Below are positions 1 to 8,656 of a stretch of DNA of 60,000 nt, piece after piece. The notes below the pieces were generated by a model. The model was not told where the DNA came from and made no database searches. It saw only the letters and a program-made list of their open reading frames with translations. The stretch lies in the NCBI RefSeq assembly GCF_964204645.1, contig NC_134027.1, forward strand, positions 17,350,485-17,410,484. The letters run 5' to 3'. Position numbers and translations under genes: made by a program. The stretch comes from Tubulanus polymorphus (Eukaryota > Nemertea > Palaeonemertea > Tubulaniformes > Tubulanidae). Positions within the stretch are counted from its first letter, which is position 1. Every line of letters begins with the position of its first letter.

Positions 1-1
1 T

Positions 2-499
2 AAAACTTGCACTAAACTATATACCAAACAATATCGAGAAGATAATAGAGAAGCTTATAATGATTATATGACAGAATATATGAGAGAAAGATATCAAACA
101 GATCTTAATTTTAGATTAAAACAATGTTTAAGATCTAGATTAACACAATTATTCAACAAAGAAACACATTCAGAAACACTATCTAATTTATTGGGTTGTT
201 CAGATGAATTTCTCAAATCATGGATAATATATCAATTCGATGATAAAATGAATATAGATAATTATGGTGAATACTTTCATATTGATCAAATGTTGCCGAT
301 TTCTAAATTTAACATGAATGATGAATACAATAAAAAACTTATTTGGGGTTGGAGAAATTTAAGGCCTCTTGAAAAGAAAGAAAACATAATTAAATCTAAT
401 AAACTAGATATACAGTTATATTTAGATCAACTGGATAAAGCAAAGACATTTGTTGAATTATGGAACTCAACACATAATGAAAAATACGTTGAATGTTAA
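2..499 (+). CDS. HNH endonuclease, N-terminus outside window, altered HNH motif
   Basis: The frame is open from the window edge, so Met at 68 is internal and the start lies upstream. The protein aligns along its length with the intact 217-residue copy at 52474-53127, whose N-terminus carries two CxxC pairs. The nuclease core is the HID-H-LPISKF segment followed by WxNLRPLEKKEN, a typical HNH/McrA-like arrangement. Here the second His of the HNH core is replaced by Gln (HIDQMLPIS instead of HIDHVLPIS), which should abolish metal or general-base function. It is the outermost gene of the element. Role by inference: element-encoded nuclease for replication, homing or target cutting. Confidence 0.75.
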   Translation, partial: KTCTKLYTKQYREDNREAYNDYMTEYMRERYQTDLNFRLKQCLRSRLTQLFNKETHSETLSNLLGCSDEFLKSWIIYQFDDKMNIDNYGEYFHIDQMLPISKFNMNDEYNKKLIWGWRNLRPLEKKENIIKSNKLDIQLYLDQLDKAKTFVELWNSTHNEKYVEC

Positions 500-895
500 A
501 CGCTTAGAAAACCGGTTTCTCTCGATCTATGTCAAACCGCCCGTATGTAATTGTATTAGGTTGTTTACAAAAACATCTGTGCCGTATTTCATATTCAGTT
601 GAATGGGGCGCACCTCATTTGAATATTGATCGAATGTGCTATTTCAGTTGAAAAGGATTAATCACAAAGGAACATCTGTTACAATCCAGGCAAACATGCA
701 GAAGTAATTAGTTTGGTTGAACGTGCGCCACGTCGGCAGTTAGAAATCAACTTTCACATACATAGTACGTATTGGATATTTTCTCTCAAAACACAGTTTA
801 CAGTTCTAAATCTAAATGTAAGTACATATATTATGAAGTAGGGAAACCTTTAAACATATTTAAGTACAGTAATTCATTTTCACGACATCTTTTAG
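500..895 (+). promoter_or_regulatory. Conserved spacer with 5' exon and short intron signals
   Basis: This stretch recurs, inverted, at about 44760-45060 and 52150-52470, and a 107-bp part recurs at 29011-29117. Its 3' part ends in a consensus donor (AAAT then GTAAGTA, intron from 818), and a T-rich acceptor ending TTTTAG lies at 895, giving a 78-bp intron. The donor is conserved in both inverted copies although surrounding bases drift. I read the first 300 bases as promoter and 5' UTR exon of the following gene. No start codon precedes the donor in the downstream frame. Confidence 0.5.
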
Positions 896-1626
896 ATTAA
901 AATAGAATACAGAGATCAACCAGAAATTCCAAGTCAACCAACGGATGAGGAACCAGAAACGATAGATAGTGAAACTCAGGAATCAATAGAAATGGAGGAT
1001 GAAACTCTCGTAATTGACGAACAAACTTCACAAAAATTACAAGAACATTTGGACTATCATCAAGAAATGGTGAAAATTCTGAGTGATGTAATACATAATA
1101 AACAATTACCGCGCGAACTACAATTACCAAAATTACCAGCAACGCGACTTAAATTGCTGTGCTCAAAGAATCGAAAACTAAGAAAATTAGTGGAGAAGAG
1201 TTGAACGAGTTTTTAAAATCTAAATTAATCATTGACACGGAACATTTAAACTTTCCGGAAATACAAAGTGTAGAAGTTATTTCATTTGCTGAAATTACTG
1301 ATATCTTAAAAAAAAGTTATAAAACCATATTAAATAGAAAAGCAAATCACCTATGGGACCACATCATTTTCGGGGGTTATCTAAATATAGGGTTTTCAAT
1401 GTTTGATAAAGAAACTGAGGGGATTTCTTGGGGGCTGTGGGTTAAAAAGAACATAGATATCAGTGCCGGTTTTGAAAGAAAACTGAGAAGAGTAGGTAGA
1501 TTAATAAAATATGAAAAATTCAAAATATTAGGATTAGCATTTAGTGAAGTAGTAAGACATTTACCAGAAATTGAAGAAATGATTGGAAACAATCCAGTAA
1601 TTAAAGAATTCTGGACAAAATTATAA
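896..1626 (+). pseudogene. Unknown spacer gene, probable second exon, frameshifted
   Basis: From the acceptor at 895 the frame is open; the first Met is at 992. It continues to 1204 in one frame and from about 1160 to 1626 in another. The inverted copy at 44547-44741 reads through this point without a break, so A carries a small deletion near 1163. The N-terminal part is acidic (Glu/Asp-rich, about residues 1-40 from the acceptor); the C-terminal part has a Trp/Gly-rich segment (HLWDHIIFGGY, ISWGLWVKK). I recognise no family. It is an accessory gene of the Polinton left arm, and conservation in another copy supports real coding. Confidence 0.5.
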
Positions 1627-1689
1627 ATTATAATACTGAAGGTCTTAGATATCAAAAATGTAATCTCGATTGTATATATCTGTTTTAAT

Positions 1690-2060
1690 ATTGTATTGTT
1701 TACTGTTAACTGTGTATTGCGCAATAACCGGTCCGATTGGACCGCATTTCTATTGTTCTCCATTGTTCTCCATTGTTCTATTATTGATCGTTGTTAATGG
1801 CGGCGGTTGTTCTGTATTGATTGTTTACTGTTAACTAAGTATTGCGCAATAACCGGTCCGATTGGACCGCTGTTCTATTGTTCTCCATTGTTCTATTATC
1901 GATCGTTGTTGACGGAAACAGCTGCTCAATATTGATTGGTTACAGTTCTATGTTTGAATGTTGTAGTTTACAGAATAAAAATATAACTGTGTATTGCGCA
2001 ATAACCGGTCCGATTGGACCGCATTTCTATTGTTCTCCATTGTTCTATTATCGATCGCTA
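1690..2060 (+). repeat. Three direct repeats with a GGTCCGATTGGACC core
   Basis: Three diverged copies, starting near 1691, 1821 and 1966, share TATTGCGCAATAACCGG followed by the near-palindrome GGTCCGATTGGACC and then a TTCTATTGTTCTCCATTG tract. Spacing is about 125-150 bp. The core contains two dyads (TTGCGCAA and GGTCC..GGACC). The repeat is absent from the corresponding spacer of copy C. Otherwise 1627-2085 holds no supported gene. Confidence 0.75.
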
Positions 2061-2085
2061 AAATTTGTATAATAAATATATCTGT

Positions 2086-2192
2086 TTATGAAATAATATT
2101 TCCACCAGTCGTTTCTTTGAATTTATTTTCAGTTTTAGGATTTATTATCGAGAATCCGAAATGACTTATCTGGACAGTTATAATTACTGCTC
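2086..2192 (-). CDS. Conserved antisense terminal exon, unknown protein
   Basis: On the minus strand an acceptor-like TCTATCTATTAG is followed by a 35-codon open stretch ending in TAA. The same stretch, with acceptor TTATCTATAG, occurs on the plus strand at 51607-51713, where only two of about 35 residues differ, while flanking sequence has drifted and the upstream frame differs. The peptide starts with a hydrophobic GAVIITVQ segment and ends NPKTENKFKETTGGN. It lies antisense to the cassette promoter region. I do not recognise it and infer the 3' exon of a spliced transcript. Confidence 0.4.
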
Positions 2193-2478
2193 CTAATAGA
2201 TAGACAATAGTAGTGAGATATTAAATCCTAATTTTAATAAAATATAATAAAAAAACAATAACTTCAACTAGCTAGTGAATTCTATCATATTTTTAATATT
2301 TTCTTTTGGTAATTCTAATTGACATTAGATTGAAAAGATTTTGAATAGATTTGAATAGAAATTCTTTAACTTTAACTAACCTAGTCAAATTAGTATTAAT
2401 CTAAAGAGATACTAGTATCATTTGAAGAATACTTTTTAGTTTTTAACTAAGACTATTACTTTTCAAGAATTAGATGTT
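2193..2478. promoter_or_regulatory. AT-rich leader before the rightward cassette
   Basis: No gene is seen. Copy C has matching sequence, but there it is followed by a 72-residue gene (51113-51331) that is missing here: the homology stops at about 2432 (GAATACTT) and resumes at about 2460 (TTTTCAAGAATTAGATG), so A has lost that gene by deletion. A dyad around GATACTAGTATC (about 2408-2419) is kept in both copies. Confidence 0.5.
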
Positions 2479-2856
2479 ATGAAACCAGATATAGTAATAA
2501 AATATTTTAAGATTTATGAAGAAGCTCGATTAGCTAGAATAAATGATTCTATTTCAGATGGTATTGTCAAATGTTACTCTAAGTTATGTAACCAGTTAAT
2601 ACCAATTGATGATGAAAATAAATTATATAGTGATTTGAAAAATGACTACTTAGTTATGACTGAATTACAAAAATGGGTTGCTTATGCTTCTTTTCAATTA
2701 GGATCGGTTATGACATTAATTTCTACTGGCGTCATAACATTTTCGAACATCAAACCTATGGAATATAAATCAGGTAAGAACGAAACAGATGTACTACAAC
2801 CAAATGTCGAAACAGAAAATTAATCAGAACAAAAATTAACTAAAATAAATGAGTGA
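2479..2856 (+). pseudogene. Small membrane-associated Polinton protein, premature stop near C-terminus
   Basis: The protein has 114 residues before a TAA at 2821-2823. The copy at 50729-51106 is 125 residues long and has Glu at this place, ending at a TGA that overlaps the next start by 8 bases, as it would at 2856 here. A helical N-terminus is followed by a hydrophobic stretch at about residues 73-93 (SFQLGSVMTLISTGVITF) that could be a membrane segment. Losing the last 11 residues may be tolerated. First gene of the rightward cassette here. Function unknown. Confidence 0.6.
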
Positions 2857-3217
2857 TGGAGTTAAGAAAAAGATTAGATCCGAGAAACAAATTAAATGGG
2901 CAAGAGAATTAGGTAAAAGATCTTCAGAATTAAAAAAAGCTAAGAAAAAGAAATTAACTGATATAAATGAATCACAGACTTTATCTGATATTGATTCAAA
3001 TAATAATCCATCTGATTCTTCTAATGCTGGAAGTAATTATAAATTATATATTACAATTGGATTAGTAACAGTTATTATATTATCTGGTGTAATATATAAA
3101 TCAAAATTCAAATCTGATGATAAAGATGATTCCAATGACAGTAAACCTATCATACCAGAAAATAAGTCAAATCATAAAGTCATTGAAACTAAATCTAAAT
3201 TATTATTAATGGATTAA
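2849..3217 (+). CDS. Small basic protein with one transmembrane segment
   Basis: 122 residues. The N-terminal third is strongly basic (EKQIKWARELGKRSSELKKAKKKK), a pattern I associate with Polinton cassette proteins but cannot name. A Ser/Asn-rich linker follows, then a transmembrane segment at about residues 72-91 (YITIGLVTVIILSGVIY) and a polar tail. The start overlaps the expected end of the preceding gene by 8 bases, and the gene ends 6 bases before the integrase start, so the cassette is tightly packed. The copy at 50365-50736 is nearly identical. It may anchor nucleic acid to a membrane (inference). Confidence 0.65.
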   Translation: MSDGVKKKIRSEKQIKWARELGKRSSELKKAKKKKLTDINESQTLSDIDSNNNPSDSSNAGSNYKLYITIGLVTVIILSGVIYKSKFKSDDKDDSNDSKPIIPENKSNHKVIETKSKLLLMD

Positions 3218-3223
3218 AATAAG

Positions 3224-4308
3224 ATGAAAAAAGGACAATATTTAAGAGATTTATATTATAACCCAGAAAGTGAAGTATCATATTCTAAAGTTTCAGAATT
3301 ATGGAATAAAATTAAATCTGATAATAGTCATATAAAAAATGGTGAATTAAAATCATGGTTACAAAATCAACCAACATATCAAATCCACAAGAAAATGGAT
3401 AAAACTTATTTAACAAGAAAAGTTATGGTTTCATATATTGATCAACAATGGCAAGCTGATTTAATTGACATGAAGAACTTAGAGGAATACAACAAAGGAT
3501 ATTTCTGGATCCTGAATGTTATAGACATATTCAGTCGATACGCATGGTCAATTCCAATCAAAAATAAAACTGGTATAGAAGTTACAAATGCTTTTAAATC
3601 TATATTTAAAGAAGCTATTCCAGATAAGATACAATTTGATGAAGGTAAGGAATTTTATAACAAACATTTTAAAAAACTATTATCTGATAACGATGTAAAA
3701 TATTTTTCAACACACTCAGATAAAAAAGCATCTATTATAGAAAGATTTAATAAAACATTGAAAACTAGAATGTGGAAATATTTTACTGCTAATGAAACAT
3801 ATAAATATATCGATGTGTTAGATGATTTGGTGAAAGGTTATAATAATTCTAAACATAGTTCTATAAATATGAAACCTATACAAGCTAGAAAAGAAGATAA
3901 TTCAGAAATAGTTTGGAATAATTTATATGGAGCATTTGTTACACATGCTTTTGGAGAACCTAAATTTAAAATTGGACAACACGTAAGAATATCTAAATAT
4001 AGAAAAACATTTTATAAAGGTTATACCCCAAATTTTACAGAAGAAATATTTAGAATTAAAAAGATAATATTAACTAAATCTTTTGTTTATAAATTAGAAG
4101 ATCTAAAAGATGAAGAAATATTAGGTTATTTCTATGAACAAGAATTATCACTTGTACCAAATCCAGACGAAATAGAATACAAAATAGAAAAAGTATTGAA
4201 AACAAAAACTCTTAAAAGAAAAAATATTCTTTGGTGAAATATAAAGGATACGATGATAAATTTAATGAATGGATTTTATCTAGTAAAATTAAAAGAATAA
4301 ATGAATAA
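3224..4308 (+). pseudogene. Polinton retroviral-type integrase, C-terminal chromodomain frameshifted
   Basis: The DDE integrase inserts the element DNA. The 337-residue frame contains the rve core with Asp in WQADLIDM (about residue 81), Asp in IQFDEGKEF (about 139) and Glu in SIIERFNKT (about 175), so the catalytic triad is present with D-35-E spacing. A beta-rich C-terminal region follows. The frame ends at 4237, while the chromodomain signature (VKYKGYDDKFNEW) continues in another frame to a stop at 4308, overlapping the ATPase start by 8 bases. The copy at 49268-50358 keeps this C-terminus in frame but is broken in the core. Confidence 0.85.
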
Positions 4309-4912
4309 AGATTTATTTATATTTGAACCGCATAATATGTTAGTTACTGGAGTAACCAATTGTGGTAAAACACATTTCATATTAGACTTGTTAGAAACTA
4401 TTTATAAGAATCATTTTGATAATATAATATTATTTTGTCCTACTTATGAAATGAATAAAACATATAATAGAGATATAGTTAAGATGAAAAAGTTTATTAT
4501 ATTAGATCCTAAAACAGTAAAAGAAAATTTAGATAATTGTATAAAAATAGCAATTGATACTTATAAAGGATCAAATACATTATTCATTGTAGATGATTGC
4601 GCAAATTTACATGATTCAAAAGTGAGAGAAAGTGAGTTATGTTATTTAGCTTTCTCCGGGAGAAATTTTGGGATAACAACTTGGGTTTTAAATCAAAAAT
4701 ATAATTCAATTGTTAAAGACTTTAGAGAAAACATTAGATTTCTAGTTTTATTTTATAACAAAGATAAAAAATCTATGCAACAAACATTGGAAAAAAATCA
4801 AATTATACCTACTGAATTACATGATGAATATATGAATAAATTAAAGAATAATAAAGGTTCAAAATTATTACTGAGACTACAATTTCCATATGAATATAAA
4901 TTTATAAAATAA
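4301..4912 (+). CDS. A32/FtsK-HerA-like genome packaging ATPase
   Basis: 203 residues, the usual size for Polinton packaging ATPases. Walker A is GVTNCGKTHF at about residues 17-26; Walker B is TLFIVDDC at about 92-99; a downstream FSGRNFGITTWVLNQ segment fits the sensor/arginine-finger region of the family. Known role: the ATPase pumps element DNA into a capsid. Start at 4301 is set by overlap with the integrase end. This copy is intact; the copy at 48664-49275 has a nonsense codon at the Trp of TTWVLNQ. It is the last gene before the convergent repeat. Confidence 0.88.
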   Translation: MNKDLFIFEPHNMLVTGVTNCGKTHFILDLLETIYKNHFDNIILFCPTYEMNKTYNRDIVKMKKFIILDPKTVKENLDNCIKIAIDTYKGSNTLFIVDDCANLHDSKVRESELCYLAFSGRNFGITTWVLNQKYNSIVKDFRENIRFLVLFYNKDKKSMQQTLEKNQIIPTELHDEYMNKLKNNKGSKLLLRLQFPYEYKFIK

Positions 4913-4927
4913 CTATTTATATGACTA

Positions 4928-5040
4928 TGTATTAGATACCCTGATACCCCATTAGATACCCTAATACCTGATACCCTAATACCTGATACCCTAATACCTG
5001 ATACCCTATTAGATACCTTAAATACTTAAAACCCCCTTTT
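4928..5040. repeat. GATACCCTAATACCT tandem array between convergent genes
   Basis: About five 15-bp units (GATACCCTAATACCT and variants with ATTAGATACCC) end in AAATACTTAAAACCCCC and a T-run. The array sits between the ATPase (rightward) and zinc-finger gene (leftward) stops. Similar arrays lie at 53190-53290 and 53440-53490. A shared transcription end/3' processing site is plausible. It is also a breakpoint of the inversion inferred in copy C/D. Confidence 0.8.
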
Positions 5041-5079
5041 TTATTTACTATTATTTTATACAATTTTCAACCTTTATTA

Positions 5080-5910
5080 TTATTTGATTGTTAGATAATT
5101 AATTTCTGAATCACTTTCATCATCACTCTCCAATTCATTATCAGGCCCTAACAATTTATTCAAATGCTCTACCGTATCTTCATAAATAATTGGTTTATTG
5201 ATATACTTATTAGGCAGCTCAACTATATCTTTATTTTCTGATTTAAGTTTCATAGAATCTTTATTAGTGTTTGCTCCTAATATTTCATTTACAGTGTTTG
5301 ATTCTAATATTTCATTAGCATCGGTTAAATCTAATTCATCTTTATTAGGTGTTGCTAATAATAAATATTTATATATTTTTTCACCATTTACTTTTTGATT
5401 TGAAACAAACTTTGTAACATATCTAAATGGGTGTTCTATAAATTCTTTTAAACCAACACGTTCTATAACATTATTTATATGTTCCTTTGTATTCATATGT
5501 TTATTCCAATTTGATGGAGCGTTTGAAAATTCACCTTTACAATAATCACAATAATTTCTATTTTTACTAACATTTAATATTATTGCATTATTATATGTAG
5601 TAGGTATTACATTATTAGATGTAGTAGGTATTACATTATTAGATGTAGTAGGTATTACATTATTAGATGTAGTAGGTATTACTGTAGTAGGTATTACTGT
5701 AGTAGGTATTACATTATTATCAATTACATTACTTAAATTATCAACAACTTCACTTTTATTATTATCGATTTCTATTAGTTTAGTTTTATAAATTTTGAAA
5801 ATAGGATCAAATATCAAAGCTATATTACAAGGTATTACATAATATAAACCATCATTATTTTCATGTGTATCGATGTATGGAATATGTTTATATACTTTAC
5901 CTCCTTCCAT
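5080..5910 (-). CDS. C2H2 zinc-finger protein with VIPTT repeats
   Basis: 276 residues. After an N-terminal domain of about 65 residues come seven repeats of VIPTT, several extended by SNN (about residues 67-105), then one C2H2 finger (CDYCKGEF..NKHMNTKEH, about 118-142) and an acidic C-terminus. The repeats are also direct DNA repeats (GTAGTAGGTATTACATTATTA). It is first in the leftward transcription block after the array. The start carries the early-type motif (TTTAATAAAAAT then ATAATAAATGG). Function unknown; a DNA-binding regulator or virion protein is possible. The copy at 53545-55439 is broken by an insertion. Confidence 0.7.
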   Translation of the reverse strand: MEGGKVYKHIPYIDTHENNDGLYYVIPCNIALIFDPIFKIYKTKLIEIDNNKSEVVDNLSNVIDNNVIPTTVIPTTVIPTTSNNVIPTTSNNVIPTTSNNVIPTTYNNAIILNVSKNRNYCDYCKGEFSNAPSNWNKHMNTKEHINNVIERVGLKEFIEHPFRYVTKFVSNQKVNGEKIYKYLLLATPNKDELDLTDANEILESNTVNEILGANTNKDSMKLKSENKDIVELPNKYINKPIIYEDTVEHLNKLLGPDNELESDDESDSEINYLTIK

Positions 5911-5942
5911 TTATTATATATATTTTTATTAAAGTTAAAATT

Positions 5943-7163
5943 TTAATACATAACACTATCTAATTGAGAATTTACAATATTTAATTGCGCGTCAGATATA
6001 ATATAAATGTGCCTTTTAAAATTTTTGATTCCTTTATTCTTTGTCATGAATAATTGTATTCCATCTTTAGTGTTCTGTAATTTTTTTCCAGAACCATGTA
6101 ATGAATTATCCTCTGTTGTTCTAAAATCTAACCATAATGCATATTTATTACCGGTATAATAATCAATTTGATTAATGTTACAATTTTCAGATGATTTTAC
6201 TTTTTCATTCATAAAATGTTTTCTAATTTCTGGCCATTGATCAATCATTCTCATTCCTTGACAAAATATTTTATTTGCTATTCCTTCGATAGTTATTTCT
6301 ACTTTTGTTATTTCAGCATTATAATAATTATCAACATTTATTGCGCCATTAGTATACGTTGCAATGGTAAAAAATATTAATATACCTCTAATAGATCTTC
6401 TTGGGAAGTTAATATTAATAGTTACGGTTTTAAATTTATCAATATAATCATATAATAATGAAAATCCTTGATTGTATTTAGTTTGAATTATACTTGAAAT
6501 ATTTTCATCAGTTACTGTATCATATTCTAAACATATATTCGATAATTTATAACTCATATCTTTATTAACGCTAGATAATACAATTTCATTTACAGGAGCA
6601 AATGTTATTTCGAATATAACGTCTTCTTGAATTGCGTATTTATATAAAGGTGCATTATTATTTATCAATTCAAAGTCTAATGGAATTTTATATTTGCTTC
6701 CATATATACTTTTTATCAATTTATCTACAGCATTAGTTAATATTGCGCTATTAGCTTCTGATCTTAATTTATTTTGGTTTTCTGATTGAATGCCTTGAAA
6801 TATCATATTATTTCTATTTTCTTTAGTTAACCATAAATCTTTATAATGTATAAATAAATTATAATCATCTAATGAGAAAACTGTTTCTGGACCAATCTTT
6901 ATTGTTAACTTTTTAATCAAATATCTTCCAACATTATCAACAACATAATTATTATTATTACCGATTACTTTTATATCGGCTGATAAATAAATACTATTTG
7001 GAACATAAAAAGTATTTTGTGTTAATCGAGGGATTCTAACGTATAAAGTTTCATCGGGATTAATATTTGAAGGGTTATTAGTAATTATATGATGTGATCT
7101 TTCTGCTTTAATAGCATTAGATATTCTATGATTCTTAGAAGGATTGATATAACTCCCACTCAT
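5943..7163 (-). CDS. Major capsid protein (double jelly-roll type)
   Basis: 406 residues, intact. It matches a capsid-like family widespread in invertebrate Polinton-like elements, recognised from a conserved RYLIKKLTIKIG segment, FIHYKDLW, an IPLDFEL segment, ITKVEITIEG with GMRM..QWPEIRKHF, and the C-terminal signature WLDFRTTEDNSLHGSG followed by DAQLNI. Known role of the family: trimers form the icosahedral shell. The ATG is preceded by the late-type motif (AATTTTTTTGTTAAATAAATG). The matching gene of copy D lies beyond the window. Confidence 0.78.
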   Translation of the reverse strand: MSGSYINPSKNHRISNAIKAERSHHIITNNPSNINPDETLYVRIPRLTQNTFYVPNSIYLSADIKVIGNNNNYVVDNVGRYLIKKLTIKIGPETVFSLDDYNLFIHYKDLWLTKENRNNMIFQGIQSENQNKLRSEANSAILTNAVDKLIKSIYGSKYKIPLDFELINNNAPLYKYAIQEDVIFEITFAPVNEIVLSSVNKDMSYKLSNICLEYDTVTDENISSIIQTKYNQGFSLLYDYIDKFKTVTININFPRRSIRGILIFFTIATYTNGAINVDNYYNAEITKVEITIEGIANKIFCQGMRMIDQWPEIRKHFMNEKVKSSENCNINQIDYYTGNKYALWLDFRTTEDNSLHGSGKKLQNTKDGIQLFMTKNKGIKNFKRHIYIISDAQLNIVNSQLDSVMY

Positions 7164-7204
7164 TTATTTAACAAAAAAATTAATTATTTATTTTTGATCA
7201 TGGT

Positions 7205-8640
7205 TTACTTGATATTTTTTGATATCATGTTTACTACCCCAAAAATAATAGCACTTACAACTGTAATTAAAAATAAAATAATATGTTCAGCAGCAAAGTT
7301 AATAATGTTTCCTGCAGATTTCAATATAAAACCAACAATTGATGCAATAACTCCAGGTAAAGCTGCAGCAGATTTTTTAGATAGTTCCCATAAATATTTT
7401 GCTAATTTCTTTAAACCATCTTTAACTTTATCTTGTATAGAATTATTACTCGGTGGTTTATCCGGTTTGTTAGGAGTGGGAGTAGGAGTAGATTTCAAAG
7501 CATTTGATATAGCTAAACCAATTGTTGTAAATAACATAGTTACAGCTGTTAGAATTGAAAGAATTGTTATGCCTTCTAATTTAAATAACAATTTTATTCT
7601 ATCTTTCAATGATATTTTAGAATCTGGTTTTATCAACAAATCTTTAAAAATAACTTTTAATCTATTAATATTATAATCATATGATTTTAATAATAATTTA
7701 ATTTCTTCTTTTTGTAATCGTATATTATATTCTAAATCATCTTTTTCTTTTTCTAAACGTAATTCTTTTTGTTTATATTCTATTTCATCAATTGCTTGAC
7801 GATCTAAATCAGACTTTAATTGTTCTATTTCTTTATTTTTATCAGTTAATTCTTTTTCTAAATTGTTAATTTTAATATCTCTTATACTTTTATCATGTGC
7901 AATTTTATCAGATGCATTTCTTATACTAATAATCTCTCTAATTGCTTTATCAGAAAATATATCTAAATCTTCTAATTCTTGATCTGTTGCATCAAGTAAA
8001 CCATTCGGTAAAAGTTTTTCAGTTTGAACTTCTCTTGAATTAGGTTTACTAGTTTTGGAATTAATAACTTCTTTAGGAATTTTTTTTTGTCTTAAATATT
8101 CATTAATTATCTTAAAAAATTTAGCATTTCTTTGTTTAAATTCTTTTATATTATAATTCTTTCTTCTTGTGTAACATCAGTTATAACATCATTAATGATT
8201 TTCTTAATTCTATCTGGTTTAAATAAATTAAAAGGTGATTGTGTTATTATTTTATCGCTACTTTTAAGATTTGAAATCTTAAAATAATAGTCGCCTTTCA
8301 ATTTCCAATAATAAACACCATTTAAATATTTTAAATCTTTTACTAAATAATTCATACCTTTATTTGTTATATTGAAACCAGATCTTTTTAATATTGGTTT
8401 AAATTCATGAATAATTTCATTATAATTGTATTCTTTTTCTGTTATTTCTGGTACTTCATTTTCAATACTTATCTTTGAACGTGTTTTATCAATATATTGA
8501 GGTGTATTTAAATTAGAATTATATGCTGATTCATCATCATTATCAATATTAGTTTCATTAAAATCAGGTTGTGGTTCATCACTTATACCAGGTTCATCAC
8601 CAAAAGGATCCATTGGAATATCTTCCCCACCTTCTGCCAT
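7205..8640 (-). pseudogene. Acidic coiled-coil protein with C-terminal membrane segments, frameshifted
   Basis: The N-terminal 164 residues (8640-8146) begin MAEGGEDI with an acidic, Pro/Asp-rich stretch. After a frameshift near 8145 the other frame stays open to 7205: a long Lys/Glu coiled coil (about 7680-7960), then a Pro-rich linker (STPTPTPNKPDKP) flanked by hydrophobic helices (ITILSILTAVTMLFTTIGLA and IILFLITVVSAIIFGVV). Total about 478 residues. The copy at 58861-60000 shares the first 25 residues but diverges strongly in the middle. A structural or membrane-fusion virion protein is possible; no family recognised. Start has the late motif (TTTTTTTATTATGTAAATG). Confidence 0.6.
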
Positions 8641-8656
8641 TTACATAATAAAAAAA

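Noticed and set aside
4928-5040. CRISPR-like array
   Set aside because: Units of 15 bp are contiguous without spacers, and the context is a eukaryotic transposon.
7128-7676. 182-codon plus-strand ORF over the coiled-coil gene
   Set aside because: It is antisense to a conserved coding region whose reading frame is supported by coiled-coil and membrane patterns.
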